Below, in pieces: positions 33,586 through 45,250 of a stretch of DNA of 64,000 nucleotides. The notes beneath the pieces were generated by a model. The model was given only the letters and a program-made list of their open reading frames with translations. It was not told the DNA's origin and did no database searches. The translations under genes and the position numbers were made by a program. Each line of letters opens with the position of its first letter. Within the stretch, counting starts at the first letter, position 1. The stretch lies in assembly GCA_021029095.1 (NCBI GenBank), contig JAJOHG010000131.1:1-64000 (forward strand), written 5' to 3'. The stretch comes from Phellopilus nigrolimitatus (Eukaryota; Basidiomycota; Agaricomycetes; Hymenochaetales; Hymenochaetaceae).

Positions 33586-35270
33586 TCAGTCGTAGTATTC
33601 CAGCAAAACGTGCCCTTTCTTCATGTCGGGGCCAGTCGCATAAACGGCTCCGCTGTCATAGTCGAGGTTGACGATCATGCCGCGACCTGAAGTAAGCTTT
33701 GACTGCAGCAAGCCACCTTGGTTCCCTGACCACACGCTCGCGAGTGTCAGGGCGTGGTAGCCAGGCTCGGAGTGTCTATATCTGTCTTCGGGACAGTACA
33801 GAATCCGTCCGCTTTTCGATGTTTGCATTCGGACATTCCAACTAACAAGTGGCAGTTGATATGGCCGGGAACAGCTGTTCTGGATAAAGGAAAGGGATCG
33901 AGTTTCTTTGTCCCTCACGAGACAAATAATGTGTGCAATAAGGCACGAGCCGCCTGAAAGTCTAGATTGTGGATTCTGCATTGCCGAGAGGACCGAAATT
34001 GTATCGATCAGCTCATCTTTTCCACTGTAGCTCCCAGGAATGCTCGAAGGCACGTACGCCCCGTGCAGTGTCACGGATTTCAGTAGGCCTATTGGATCTG
34101 TGGAATGTGGCATTGTTGCGGACATGTCGATTGTGATTTCGGTAGAGAGAAAATCATCGATATTTGGCATTGCTGTTTTCCCCATAGTTGCCTGACTGAA
34201 AATGTCACTAAGCGACGCAGCTGCTAACTTCAGGTCAGAGTTTTCTAGTAACTGGCCTGCGGAAACTTGAAAAGCCATAAAGAGAAGGGATCTGTCGATG
34301 ATTTCTACGTTGAAGATGAACATGGAAGCCTAAGAACAAATCAGATATCGATTGGCTGAGTTGTATTGACTCGGCTTACGGGCACTGTAGCAAAAGCCAT
34401 CACTCCGGTCTCCCAATTGACGAAGATAAATTGTCTTGTCGTAGCCACGACGACAAAAGGCCCACGCATGCAAATTTTGTTAACGCGCGGTTCGACGGCA
34501 TTATCAAAAGGAACTGTTTTTGTACACCTCACTTCCGCGAGGTTCCTGTGGAAGTTGAACTCAACAACCTCGATAAGTCTGAAATTTGGGATGAGAAATG
34601 GTCGGATAACGGGCATAAGGACGTACGTACTGCTGAGTCATGGTGAGGAGTACACTATAAGCGACCACCAGCGATGTCCTATCATTTATATACTGACAGG
34701 TCATAGCAGCCGGTGGCCCTCATTCCAGCGTTTGCCATGCATACTTAATGCTCTGGCCTTGCTTCTCTCCGGTCAAGTCCCAGCAATGAATGCCGTGCTG
34801 TAAGTAGCCAATCAAGTGTCGCCTGCCGGATGGAACCCGCAGCAGCGTGGGTCTGCCACCAACTTCTATCCTGATCGTGCTCGTAACACGCGGATTGACA
34901 CTCGACCAGTTGTAATGTCCTCGTACTGCGCGCACGACGTGGTCTCGCAGCTCTGCATCTGTGAGCGCATCTGCAGACATGCTCGGTGACATCTGTGGAG
35001 CGTGTTCGAGGTCCGCGTTTCGCAGGAAGTAAAGCCAGACTGAGCGGATAGACACGATGTCCCGGAGGCGCTTGTTCATCTAGCGATCAGTCCCGATGAA
35101 CGTGTTTCTATCCCAACAGACTGGCAAACGCTGACTGTACGTACCATCTCAATCTTTAGTACATCGACGACGCGACAAAAGGAAAGGATCTTGAGGAGAA
35201 CATCCGCTGGAAATTCGCCGAATCTCATCGCGAGGCGTAGCTGTTCGAAGGTGGTTTATCTTAGCAGAAA
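33465..35270. repeat. Segmental duplication, unit 1
   Basis: This unit, including F-box gene 1 and its 3' flank, is duplicated head to tail as 35840-37750. Identity is high through exons, introns and the 3' flank. Unit 2 has an extra stretch of about 85 bases in the 3' flank (about 35916-36000), and small length changes occur in introns. Confidence 0.8.
33586..35228 (-). CDS. F-box protein, tandem copy 1
   Basis: Five exons: 35145-35228, 34745-35079, 34631-34678, 34380-34578 and 33586-34329, giving 469 residues. The N-terminus is an F-box (MRFGEFPADVLLKILSFCRV), which should bind Skp1 of an SCF ubiquitin ligase. The rest is a long beta-rich region of unknown fold (for example TRSLSFIQNSCSRPYQLPL), presumably substrate binding. 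Without introns 2 and 3 removed, this copy would have a stop (TGA in 34679-34744) and a 5-base length change compared with copy 2 (in 34579-34630). Both faults fall inside introns that splice in frame (GTATGC...GATAG, 66 bases; GTACGT...TTCAG, 52 bases). I therefore regard the gene as intact. Confidence 0.78.
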
Positions 35271-36033
35271 GGAAAGATGTCGGTTAGAGTCTCGTAGGGG
35301 GGCTCAAAGTCTTTCCTGAGACTGAGATGCTAGCCTTTTACAGCGATGACGTGTACTCTGTTCTTTCTTTTCATTGTTTTCCCCTTTTCTTTCAATGGAT
35401 ACTTAAGATTTACTATAATTTGTTATAAAGAGTCCTAGGGAATATTATTATCAAAAAAATATGCTGTTGTAGAGGGACGATCCAGGGTACGGGGACGTCG
35501 ATTTGCTTTTCGAACAAATGCCTTGGGTATCAACGTCTTTAACCCTACCTAGCGCTCCTGAATAAGTTGCCGGTAGTCGTATTTGCGAGCTGACCAAGTT
35601 CTGTACCGGGCTTCAAAGCCGACATGCCACAGCATAAGCTAATGGAACACATTGAGGTGCGAAGGCTAAAACAAACAAGAAAAAAATATACTGTAATTCG
35701 AGTGAGAGCACATTGCTATTTGACCACGGCACGAAAGTGGAGCGTTTACAAGCTGGTCGAGGCAAGATCCCGGCCAACAGATCGAGGCTTTTGGGCGCAG
35801 ATGATACGAAAAAAAAAAATCTCTGCCCCGTGTACCATCCCATTCCTTCGCCAAGTCGCCAAGAAAACGATCAAATGCTTCTTCCGTATCAACAAAGCCG
35901 AGACCGCCAGAGCGCAGAATAGGCGTTTTTTCATCCCGCGAAAAGCACCTTTGATGCTGTCACGCGCGTCTGAGCCGTACATATGGTCCGGCCCAGGAGC
36001 CAAGAGGGATCGTTCGTTCCTCGACTTTGGACA
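35229..36033. other. Intergenic region between the F-box genes
   Basis: No gene was recognised. The part from about 35840 is the 3' flank of copy 2 and belongs to the duplicated unit. Confidence 0.45.
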
Positions 36034-37750
36034 TTAGTCGTAGTATTCCAACAAAACGGACCCTTTCTTTGAGTCGGAATCAGTTGCAATAGTGGCTCCG
36101 CTGTTATAATCGAGGCTGATACCAGTGATCCTGCGGCGATCTGAAGTACGCCTTGACTGTAGCAAGCCACCTTGGTTGCCTGACCACAGGCTCGCGAGTG
36201 TCAGGGCGTGGTAGCCAAACTCAAAGTGTCCACGACTCCAGTACAAAATCCGTCCGCTTTTTGATATTCGAATTCGGACATTCCGACTATCAATGGGCAG
36301 TTGATATGGCTGGGAAGAGCTGCTGCGGATAAAGGAAAGGGATCGAGTTTCTTTGTCCCTCACGAGACAAATAATGTGTGCAATAAGGCATGCGCCGCCT
36401 GAAATTCTAGATTGTGGATTCTGCATTGTCGAGAGGACCGAAATTGTATCGACAAGCTCGTCTTTTCCGCTGTAGCTCCCAGGAATGCTTGAGGGCACGT
36501 ACGCCCCGTGTAGTGTCGCGGCTCTCAGTGTGAGCTTTCTATCTGCAGAACGTGACGCTGTTATGGACATGTCGATTGTCATTTCTGTGGAGAGAAAATC
36601 ATCGATACTTGGCATCGTTGCTTTCCCCCCAGTTGCCTGGCTGAAAATGTCGCTAAGCGATGCAGTTGCTAGCTTCAGGTCAGAGCCAGAATAACCTGCT
36701 ATCGGGCCAGCGAGAGCTTGAATAACCATAAAGAGAAGAGATCCGTCAAAGATTTTTACGCTGAAGATAAGCATGGAAGCCTAAGAACGAATCAAATATC
36801 GATTGACTGAATTGTATTGACTCGACTTACGGGCGCTGTAGCAAAGGCCATCACTCCGGTCTCCCAATTAATGAAGACGAAATGTTTTGTTGTAACCACG
36901 ACGACAAAAGGCCCACGCATGCAAATTTTGTTAATGCGCGATTGGAGGGTATTCTCAACAGGAACTGTTTTTGTACACCTCACTTTCGTAAGGTTCCTGT
37001 GGAAGTCGATCTCAACGACCTCTATAAGTCTGAAATTTGGGATGAGAAATGGTCGGATAATGGTGCAAAGGGGCATAAGGACATACAGCTGAGTAGCGGT
37101 GAGGAGCACACAATAAGCGACCACTAGCGATGTCCTATCATTTATATACTGACAGGTCATAGCAGCCGGTGGCCCTCGTTTCGGCGCTTGCCATGCATAC
37201 TTAATGCTCTGGCCTTTCTTCTTTCCAGACAATTCCCAGCAATGAATATACCCGCCTCCATGCTGTAAGTAGCCAATCAAGTGTCGCCTGCCGGATGGAA
37301 CCCGCAGCAGCATGGGTGTGCCACCAACTTCTATCCTGATCGTGCTCGTAACATGCGGATTGACGCTCGACCAGTTGTAATGACCTCTTACTGCGCGTAC
37401 GACGTGGTCACGTAGCTCTGCATCTGTGAGCGCATCTGCAGACATGCTCGGTGAAATCTGTGGAGCGTGCTCGAGGTCCGCGTTTCGCAGAAAGTAAAGC
37501 CAGACTGATCGGATAGACACGATATCCTGGAGGCGCTTGCTCATCTAGCGATCAATCCCGATGAAAGTGTTTCTATCAGCTCCGGAATCCCAACAGACTG
37601 ACAAATGCAGACTGCGTGTACGTACCATCTCAATCTTTAGTACGTCGAAGACGCGACAAAAGGAAAGGATCTTGAGGAGAACATCTGCTGGAAATTCGTC
37701 AAGTTTCATCGCGATGCGTAGCTGTTCAAACTGCTTGATTCACAGGCGAT
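35840..37750. repeat. Segmental duplication, unit 2
   Basis: Partner of 33465-35270; it contains F-box gene 2. Confidence 0.8.
36034..37709 (-). CDS. F-box protein, tandem copy 2
   Basis: Five exons: 37626-37709, 37201-37544, 37087-37134, 36831-37029 and 36034-36780, giving 473 residues. The F-box is MKLDEFPADVLLKILSFCRV. Introns 2 (37135-37200, 66 bases) and 3 (37030-37086, 57 bases) are multiples of three and stop-free. A naive model would translate both and give 514 residues. Comparison with copy 1, where the same stretches are out of frame or stopped, shows they are introns. The protein differs from copy 1 by scattered substitutions and a three-residue insertion (HGGGYIHC against HGIHC). 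Role as for copy 1: an SCF adaptor of unknown target. Confidence 0.8.
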
Positions 37751-38260
37751 TTATCTTGATTCTAAGTAGGAGGAAGGAAAGATGTCGTTTGGAAATCCGC
37801 ACATCGGCGAATCGATATCGATTTCGTCACGTGCAAGACATTCAATTCGCAAAAGTGGATAATCGTGAGAGCGATCCTATAAGTATTTCGTCAATATTCT
37901 CGTTTCGACGGTCTTCCATGTATCCTTTCAGCGACTCTCAGGGAAAGCATATCTCCGCATGGCATACATGATACGGCGCATATGGTTTGTTTCTTGCTTA
38001 GTTGCAGTGGTCAAAGATATTTCACAAGAGATGCCGGATTGCTTGTAAAGCAGTGCAAGAAGGGAGGAAGGTATTCTGAAGTGTTTTGAATCTGATGCTT
38101 GTTAGTTCGGTGGCGTACGCTGAGTCAGCGCTACATGTACTGTGGCTGATCTTACATAAAGGATGGTGTGTTCTTTTTGGTGGCTGAAATCTCAAGAAGC
38201 TTCCGTCTCCGTCATTCGACTCAATATCCCACTCAGGCTATCTACAAACCTTCAATATCG
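37710..38260. other. Divergent promoter region
   Basis: This lies between F-box gene 2 and the coiled-coil paralog. It holds the second copy of the 42-base stretch (about 37898-37936) shared with the region upstream of the FAD-oxidase. Nothing else was recognised. Confidence 0.4.
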
Positions 38261-39122
38261 ATGGCCTCGAGCACCAACACGACTTTGAAGCTCTATCCGA
38301 AGCCGAGCACAGGATGTTCTTACCAGTCGTACGACGCCAAAGGGACCGAAGTTCTGCGTGCTCTTCCAATGCACCTTCTTCCTCATTCAGACGGGCGAGG
38401 ACGGAGGCAAAGCTACCCCCACAGACCAGGAAACTTTTTGAAAGCACCGAGTGAGGTGCAACCGTATAAACCTAAGACACCTTCGCCTCTCAAACATTCG
38501 ACGATGTCCGTCACGAAGGGACCTTCTGGAGGAATTCACAACCGATACCCTGAGAAGGAGCTCATGATAAACGCAATGGCGGAAAACCCGAATACTTACT
38601 CAGCCAATGCGAATGGAGAATCTGCGAAAGGCATTCTGGATACGTCGAGCCACTTCGATGCCAATGCACGTGCGTAGACTGATGCTGTCTTTGATTTATA
38701 CTCGTATTGATTGATATATTTCAGTTCACATCCCAAAACGTGGCAAGTCTCAACCCCGAAGGCCCGTATCCGCACCCACCGCAGCACCTGGATCTGAGGA
38801 CCAGCAGCGAAAGACAGGCTCTGCATCCACAGTCTTCATGGAACATAAAGCCCAACCACGCAAGCCAAGCTACTTCTTCAAGTCTGCCGTATCTTCAGTC
38901 TCTCATGACGCTAAGGCGCATTACCGAAGCGCCGCTGTCGCCACTGCCGCGACTGGCATAGGCACGCTTCTGCAAGAAATTGCTAGGATCCGCGATGAAA
39001 CGAACGCCTTGAATGAAAAGCTTGACGATCTCGAGAAAAGGGGCCAGCGTCTTGCGATGGGCTGGAAGAAAATCGAGAAAGGTCGTCGGGTGCGCATTTG
39101 CGACGTGATAGCCGAAGAGTAA
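38261..39122 (+). CDS. Coiled-coil protein of unknown function, paralog 2
   Basis: Two exons, 38261-38669 and 38725-39122, encode 268 residues. The intron is phase 1 and matches the intron of the paralog at 18855-19832. Shared parts are GCSYQSYDAKGTEVLRALPM near the N-terminus, YKPKTPSPLKHST, and HIPKRGKSQPRRP at the exon junction. The C-terminal 60 residues form a coiled coil (LQEIARIRDETNALNEKLDD). The middle is disordered, Ser/Pro/Lys-rich. No known domain was found. The two genes are about 19 kb apart and on opposite strands, so they are not a simple tandem pair. Confidence 0.72.
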
Positions 39123-39482
39123 AAGTAGATGAAGTCAAAGAAACTGGTGCTTCATTACATTCCATTGGGAATATCTTGTCAAATGTGATTTTCTGTACAA
39201 CGAGCCCCTTCCCTCCCGGCTACGCAGACTATCTTAATATTTGGAATCCGACACATTTATCCCAGAAAATATTCAAAACAATGTACAGAGAAAGCACTGA
39301 TTATCTTGGAGGTTCTGTAGATTCAAAATGCTACAGATTTAACTACAGTACATGTACATACACAACTCGTAGCACTACACAGAATGGAACTACAAGATAC
39401 CCTCGCCTTTAACGACGGGCCTACAACTAGGCACACATACTTTATTCTGCTCACTCCGACCCATTTCATAGTGGCCATCGAA
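39123..39482. other. Intergenic region between convergent genes
   Basis: 3' flanks of the coiled-coil gene and the P450 gene. Nothing else was seen. Confidence 0.4.
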
Positions 39483-41903
39483 TCAATCGTTTGCTTCACG
39501 CATCCGCACCCACAATCCCTTCTATAAAATGAAAATATCTAAGAACAACAATTTCTTTAGTAAGGAAGACTGCTTACATGTGAGTACATCGTAATGTGAG
39601 TCTTCGGAAAGATGCGTTCAATCGACTGGCGGCCAGGCACGCTTTTCCATTCTTGTGGCGGATGCGAGTCCGGAGGCTGCGCAGATGAGTCGAGCTCGAA
39701 AACATCGAACGTCTGCAACAGGCGAACGAACATAAACGAAATCTCGTTGTACGCAAACTGCAATGTCCTCGATTGAGAAAACTAAATAGGAATGAGGAGT
39801 GCCGAAGGTACGTACCTGCTGTCCGAGGCAGATGCGCGGGCCGGCATTGAACGGAAGAAAAATGAAGGGATTCGGCGCGAGGTATTTGCCTAGACGTTCA
39901 TCAAGGAACCTATCTGGATCGAACTCCATCGCTGTGATTGTACGTGGACATATGAACACGAGCCTCATATAACAGCCGGAGCTTACCATCTGGGCCCCAT
40001 AGATCTGTTCGCCGGTGCATCATAAACACGGAATATGACATGCTGGAACAGTCAACCAGTTGACGTTTTAAGGTTGACTGTGCGGGTAAGAATATTCCTC
40101 ACCTTGTACGAGGTGGGATGTACCAGGGCTTCCCGCCCGGATTAGAGTTGGAAAAGGTCGTCGCGTTAATAGACTGCCGGACGTCGAAGGGGCTGTCAAG
40201 AAAGAAGTTAATAATTTTACAAGAGGAAGGCAAATAAAAAAAGAGAAAAAAAGTAATAGGAACATTTTGCTCACACAACAGGATATAGTCGAAGCGTCTC
40301 TGATGTTGCCGTCGTGTCAAAATGTTAACTGGAGTACGAAAGCGTCCTTACCATTTATCACCGCACGCAAGTACTTCATCTCACGGATATCATCGTAAGA
40401 AGGCTTCCGCGTTACGCCTACCTTCTCTAGAATCTCTCCACGAAGACGCTTTGTGACTTCTGGATGCAATGAAAGGAGATAAGTGAGGAAGGTCATCGTC
40501 GCGGCGGTCTGTTAAATCGCTAGTTCGGCGTTAATGTCTTCAAAATCAAAGCATTGAAGTTACGTGCAGTATCTCGCGCAGCAATCATAATATTCAAGGT
40601 CTCGTCTTTCAAGATGACCGGATCTGAACGGTTAACATTAGCAATGGAAACATGCTCTAAGCACCGTTGACGATAGCAAAGAAGAATCGCGTACCATCTG
40701 TTAGCTTGACTAGATGATCCAATAATGTATCGTCGTCCTCGATATCATCCTTCTCGGTCGCGCTGGTCTTGATAGGGGAACTTAAGCCTGCCTTCTCCTT
40801 TTCATGCTTTTTTCGGAGCACCTCAGCAAGGATCGGGTTCAGGTATGTGCGAACAATTTCCATAGGCCCTTTCGTCTTGTCATGCCAGATTTCCCACAGG
40901 GGCCATATGTCGCCGATTCGTGTCCGCTCCCCGATTGCCATCTGCGCGCTCGAAAGCGCAGTATTAAAATGTTCAGCCTCGCATCTACTCTCCTCCTCAT
41001 CCCGTGCCGTGCTTCCGAGCTGCGCATTATGGGGGTACGGCAGGCCCGCACGGAGCGCATGCATGCATTTACTGAAGAGGAATTCGGACGCACTGTCGAG
41101 CGTGAAACGACCGAGCAGGTCCTGCATATCGAGCGAGTAGCCCTCATGGAAGCGCTGCTGCATAAGCACAATCGCCTGATCCGCATGCCGCGCAAACAGA
41201 TCAAAGTGACTGATTCGTTCGCGACTAAAGAACGGGCGCGTCATCGAGCGATGGAATTTCCACATATCTCCATCCGAGTTGAAGACGCCCACGCCGAGCA
41301 CGGAATGCGCTGCTGATATGAATTGATCGCCTGTGGAATGGTATTAAGATGGATAGGAGAGACTAAGACTTCAGTCAAGCACCTTTCTCGAAGTTGTTGA
41401 ACTCTGTCGCTAGGATCTGCTTTATATGAGCTGGCTCAGTCGTGAAGAGGGCATCGGACCATAAAAGTCGAATGTTGACAATATTGCCTAGTTTTCCCGT
41501 CAATGGCCAGAATTGTTCCGCTAAAAAGTCAAGTTGAAAATTTCAGCCTTTGTAATAAAACATAGATATCTATTCAAATGACACACTCACCTACATACCC
41601 GGTTTCAAATACATGCTTAAGCTCCATGAGGACATCTATGTTCCCTGGAAGCTTTCCGCAAGTGACAGGGACAGACGTCGCGCCTAGTCTCGCAGCTTCG
41701 CGGCGTTGAGTCCAGCTGTTCCTCACAATCTTGGCGAAGAGCACGAGCGGGCACGCAGCGATCCATATGCTCCATTTAAGTAGTGGAGGGGTAGGAATGT
41801 CCGCAACGTCTCGTAGGATGTAGAGTCCTCCATACAACCCGAAGACGGGCAGCGAAAGGGAGGGCAGCGTGCGCAGGAGGAAGAGCACACCTGGTGTGGG
41901 CAT
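39483..41903 (-). CDS. Cytochrome P450 monooxygenase, CYP63-like
   Basis: Eleven exons close in phase: 41591-41903, 41383-41520, 40695-41330, 40568-40623, 40352-40508, 40275-40299, 40103-40192, 39987-40042, 39816-39931, 39578-39757 and 39483-39521, giving 601 residues. It has an N-terminal membrane anchor (residues 5-60), the I-helix oxygen motif AARDTTAATMTF (across an intron), ETLRLYP with the ExxR pair, [13 protein letters not shown], and heme loop [17 protein letters not shown] with the Cys ligand. The sequence ends [12 protein letters not shown]. This is the CYP63-type arrangement found in white-rot fungi, several members of which oxidise alkanes, fatty acids and aromatic pollutants. It is probably ER-bound and uses P450 reductase. 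Intron 4 (40509-40567) needs a GCACGT donor to keep the I-helix in frame. Confidence 0.88.
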
Positions 41904-42232
41904 GATGGAGGTAAGAAGATCAATAAAGCAAGGTCACGCAACTGCTTTCAGCTGCATCATTAATCTCCACTGCGGTCACAATGTGGCATTACGAGCCATT
42001 TAGAAAGATGCAATTCAAAAGGTTGTCCTTACGCAGTACGATCACGTAATGATGCACTTCCTGAAGCTGTGTATAACGCGCGAAAATGCGATTGACGCCA
42101 TTCGAAAGGAACCCTTATTTTTCAGGAGAGAATGAACATGTTTATAATAGCCCGGTAACATTTAGAGCGCAATGCTCGAGCCATGATCAGTCCATTCTTC
42201 TCAGATGATTAGAGCAGCAGTGAAAATGTTGC
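41904..42232. other. P450 upstream region
   Basis: Likely promoter of the P450 gene. No other feature was seen. Confidence 0.4.
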
Positions 42233-42233
42233 T

Positions 42234-42840
42234 TCAGTTATTCGCAGATTTAAATGCCAGAAGCGTTGTAGACCGATGAATCCGCTCTCCATCCCAGTAA
42301 GTTAGCTGGAGAAAACAAATATAGAGCAAGAAATGAGGATGCAGGATGATACATACTCAGCACGCATGCCCGTATCCCACGTTTGGGTGTACACAAATAC
42401 ACACTCTGCTTCCCGGCGATGCTCCTTATAGGCACCAGTCTTGCGTTTAACTGAGCACATGTCTCCGAGGTTCATTCCAAATGATTTCACGACTGGCCTC
42501 AACCATATGCTTGTAATAAATCAATAAAATGATTCTGGGACAAGATCGAATGTAACTCACACACATCGAGAGAATCGTCAGATGCGTTTTGAAAAAGCGG
42601 ATATTCAAGTGAGTTGGCGGACCGATACTTTTTTTCCCATTCCGGCGAGTCTGCAAACAAACCGATCTCAATGCGAGAGACAGGAGGACATGATATTGTC
42701 TGCATCATGTAGATCGAGCAACAACGAACAGAAATCCCGAAGTCCCATGAATTACTTTGCGTCTGAAAACTCGACTCTAAGGATTCTACTTCCGAGTGAT
42801 AGGGGCGATCTTGAGAGTTTTTAAAATAAATAAAAATAAC
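42234..42840 (-). CDS. Hypothetical multi-exon protein, 5' end unresolved
   Basis: The last two joints are convincing. An exon with ADSPEWEKKYRSANSLEYPL and ASDDSLDV joins (phase 2) to WLRPVVKSFGMNLGDMCSV and FVYTQTWDTGMRAEY. That in turn joins (intron 42306 to about 42352) to LTYWDGERIHRSTTLLAFKS and the stop at 42234. The peptides look conserved (many Trp and Tyr). I do not recognise the family. Upstream (42840-42940) the frame runs through a hydrophobic stretch with no ATG, so the first exon or exons are missing from the model. Alternatives are a gene with an unseen 5' exon or a truncated copy. Confidence 0.45.
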
Positions 42841-42940
42841 AGCGAGTTTGAGTGCAAGGAAAAGGAAAAGAACGAAGCTGACACGTAAGACGTACACACA
42901 CACAAATACTCGGCAATGTCGGCATCCCGGCAACGTTACC

Positions 42941-44360
42941 CCTGATTCGGTCGCAGAAAAGACTCACCGCAAAACTGCCTCGTCGTCCTCGTCGCTCTTC
43001 GATTTCGTCTCGCGCCAGCGCATTTGCCGCTCTTTTCCTTTCCTCTGCCTGTTTCTTTCGACTTCTGGACTCGCTCTTCGATGGTTATGCGCTTCAAAAC
43101 GCTGGAGTGGATACTATGCGAAGAAGAGTGGGAGGGTGAAGGAGGATGACGACTGAAAATGCGGTGCGCACAGGTGAGCGAAGTTCTCAGGAACTGTGTG
43201 CACCAAGTTGTCTTCGTCTGGCGATGAGAAGTGGAATATGAGGTAGAACGTGGCCCAGGTGAAGGTTGGATAGGCTGGGGACGGGGGTTTGGTCGATTTT
43301 CGAGGCTTTTGGGGGGTGAGTCATCGCTCGCCTTTTCATATTGACGGAATTGATTTTTTTAGGATGTCTGACTGTGATGCCACTTTTTCTCTTGTCGATA
43401 ATCTCTGCCTTTGAACTGAACCTCGAGACTACTTTATGGCGCCTCCGCCGTTGGTCTTAAGTTTGTTTTCTCACGTCTTCTGTGGCGCCTGGACTAAACT
43501 TTTCCATCTATCTGCTTTTCGGCGCAAAACCACTCAACACGAACCACGCAACACGAAAAGTACAGTACTCTGGAACTTTCTTGCAAACAGTCACGCGAGG
43601 GTAGGCAGAGAACGCGAGAGCGCAGTCTCACCAAGCCAGATCTACCTACTCAAAGGTCTTCGTTCTTCTGAGTTACTACTCTGGCTCGTGAATATTGCTG
43701 AGCCTCAGCAGTGGTCGCTCGTGCTTCTATCCGACATCGCCGAGACCATAGTTGCACTCTTCAACGTCGTCACCATTCCTTTCTGTTGCTCTTTCCTGTC
43801 ACCTAAGCCACTGTTCTCACCACGGCGCCCGTCATATCGCACACAGTAGACACTGTGCACGCGACGGGCGATAGTCGCAATCGATCTCATGTTGACGCCC
43901 AAAACACCCGGCACTCTTGGAGATGACTTGGGACTTGGCTCGGGAACGGTTGCGTGCCAGCGTGGATACGGTCAGCGTGCTGCTTTTTACAGATACAGAA
44001 TGGGGCGGATAATCGGACTGAACGTGAAGGTATGTTATTTTTTCGAGGCAAAATTTTATACTGATTTTGCTGCTCATTGCAGTCGCAAATGTCTATCTCG
44101 CGAGGCCTTGTTACCCGTGCACTGTTTCCGGCTCTTTTTTTTTCTTTTTTCTCTGCGTGAGGAATGGCGTGAGAAATTAAGTTCTACTTCCGAAACCCCG
44201 ACAAATCCGAGTTTGGTATCGAGAATACTGTCTAACTTTCTCACGCTGTTCTGGTTTTTACACCTCTTCTCGATCGACTGCAATACGCTCACTGCACACC
44301 CAACTTTACAACGTCGACATCAAGTTTGCTCTGACTTCGACTGCGATAAAAACTTGAAGA
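42941..44360. other. Intergenic region upstream of the copper transporter
   Basis: About 1.4 kb without a supported gene. A plus-strand open frame at 43436-43849 has no domain, conserved motif or splice partner. The last part should hold the promoter of the Ctr gene; no metal-response element was identified with confidence. Confidence 0.4.
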
Positions 44361-45250
44361 ATGCCGTCGTTGTATATGTCACCAGCGGTACTCGCTCTGT
44401 TGGCTCTCACTACCGCGCCGGTGCAGCTCGTCGCCGCATCCGACAACGGGATGGACATGAGCATGGACGGCGCCATGTTCGTCTTACTCATGATGACCGA
44501 ACGTTGTGTCGTCGGAACTAACTGAAGGAAACGCATTAGGGACCTTGCCTCAGGAAACATGCTCATGTACCTGCACTTCACACCTGGCGCCGTGCTGTGG
44601 TTCCAGGGATGGGTGCCGATGTCTGCCGGTGCGATGGTCGGCACGTGCATTGGTCTGTTCCTCCTTGGGATCGTGAGCAGGTGGATCGCAGCATGTAGGG
44701 GCCTCATGGAGGCGCACTGGCGGAAGCAGTGAGTGTCGCGGCGAAACACTCCACCCTACATTGCTGGAAGACTAAACGAATGCTCTTGACCATTGACCGA
44801 AGGGCGTTGATTATCTACGCGAACAAGATGAATACACAACGCCGGCCGCTTGACACGCGCCCGGACTCTTCTTCATCGAAGGGCGGCGAGGCGGAGTCTG
44901 CGTCGGGCGTGCCGGACCTCAATAAAGGTGCAGGCGTGGCAGGGATAGGGATGCGCACGGCAGTTCCGTTTATTCCTGCGCACGATATCACGAGGGGCGT
45001 CATGCACGCGGGTCAGGCTGCGCTCGACTTTGCGTTCATGCTGGCTGTTATGTGCGTTGCGATTTTCATTTCTCGCTTCTCCCGCCGCAATTCTTACTCT
45101 TTCACCACTTCGATTGCTGCGTCTTCGGGCCGTTGACACCGTTTATCTTTCAGGACGTTTCAAGTCGGCTTCATCGCTGCGATCGTCGTCGGGCTTGGCG
45201 TCGGCGAGACATTATTCGGACGGTACAGCATGAATGCGCATATTCACTGA
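44361..45250 (+). CDS. Ctr-family copper transporter
   Basis: Four exons close in phase: 44361-44476, 44540-44728, 44803-45051 and 45154-45250, giving 216 residues. It has an N-terminal hydrophobic segment, the Met motifs DMSMDGAM, and a first conserved helix after MLMYLHFTPG (VLWFQGWVPMSAGAMVGTCI). A basic/polar loop follows, then FAFMLAVM, which carries the MxxxM of the selectivity helix, and a last helix with GLGVGETLFGRY and its GxxxG packing motif. Ctr proteins form trimers and take up Cu(I). The protein could act at the plasma membrane or the vacuole. The ferric/cupric reductase lies 540 bases downstream on the same strand, which suggests a joint copper/iron uptake role. Intron 1 (donor GTTCGT) is needed to restore the MDLASGNML junction. 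Confidence 0.86.

Noticed and set aside
33586..35228. F-box copy 1 as a pseudogene (stop codon and frameshift against copy 2)
   Set aside because: Both lesions fall in stretches with good splice sites. After splicing, both copies give full-length, aligned proteins.
43436..43849. 137-codon open frame upstream of the copper transporter
   Set aside because: It has no recognisable domain, and its hydrophobic end looks accidental.
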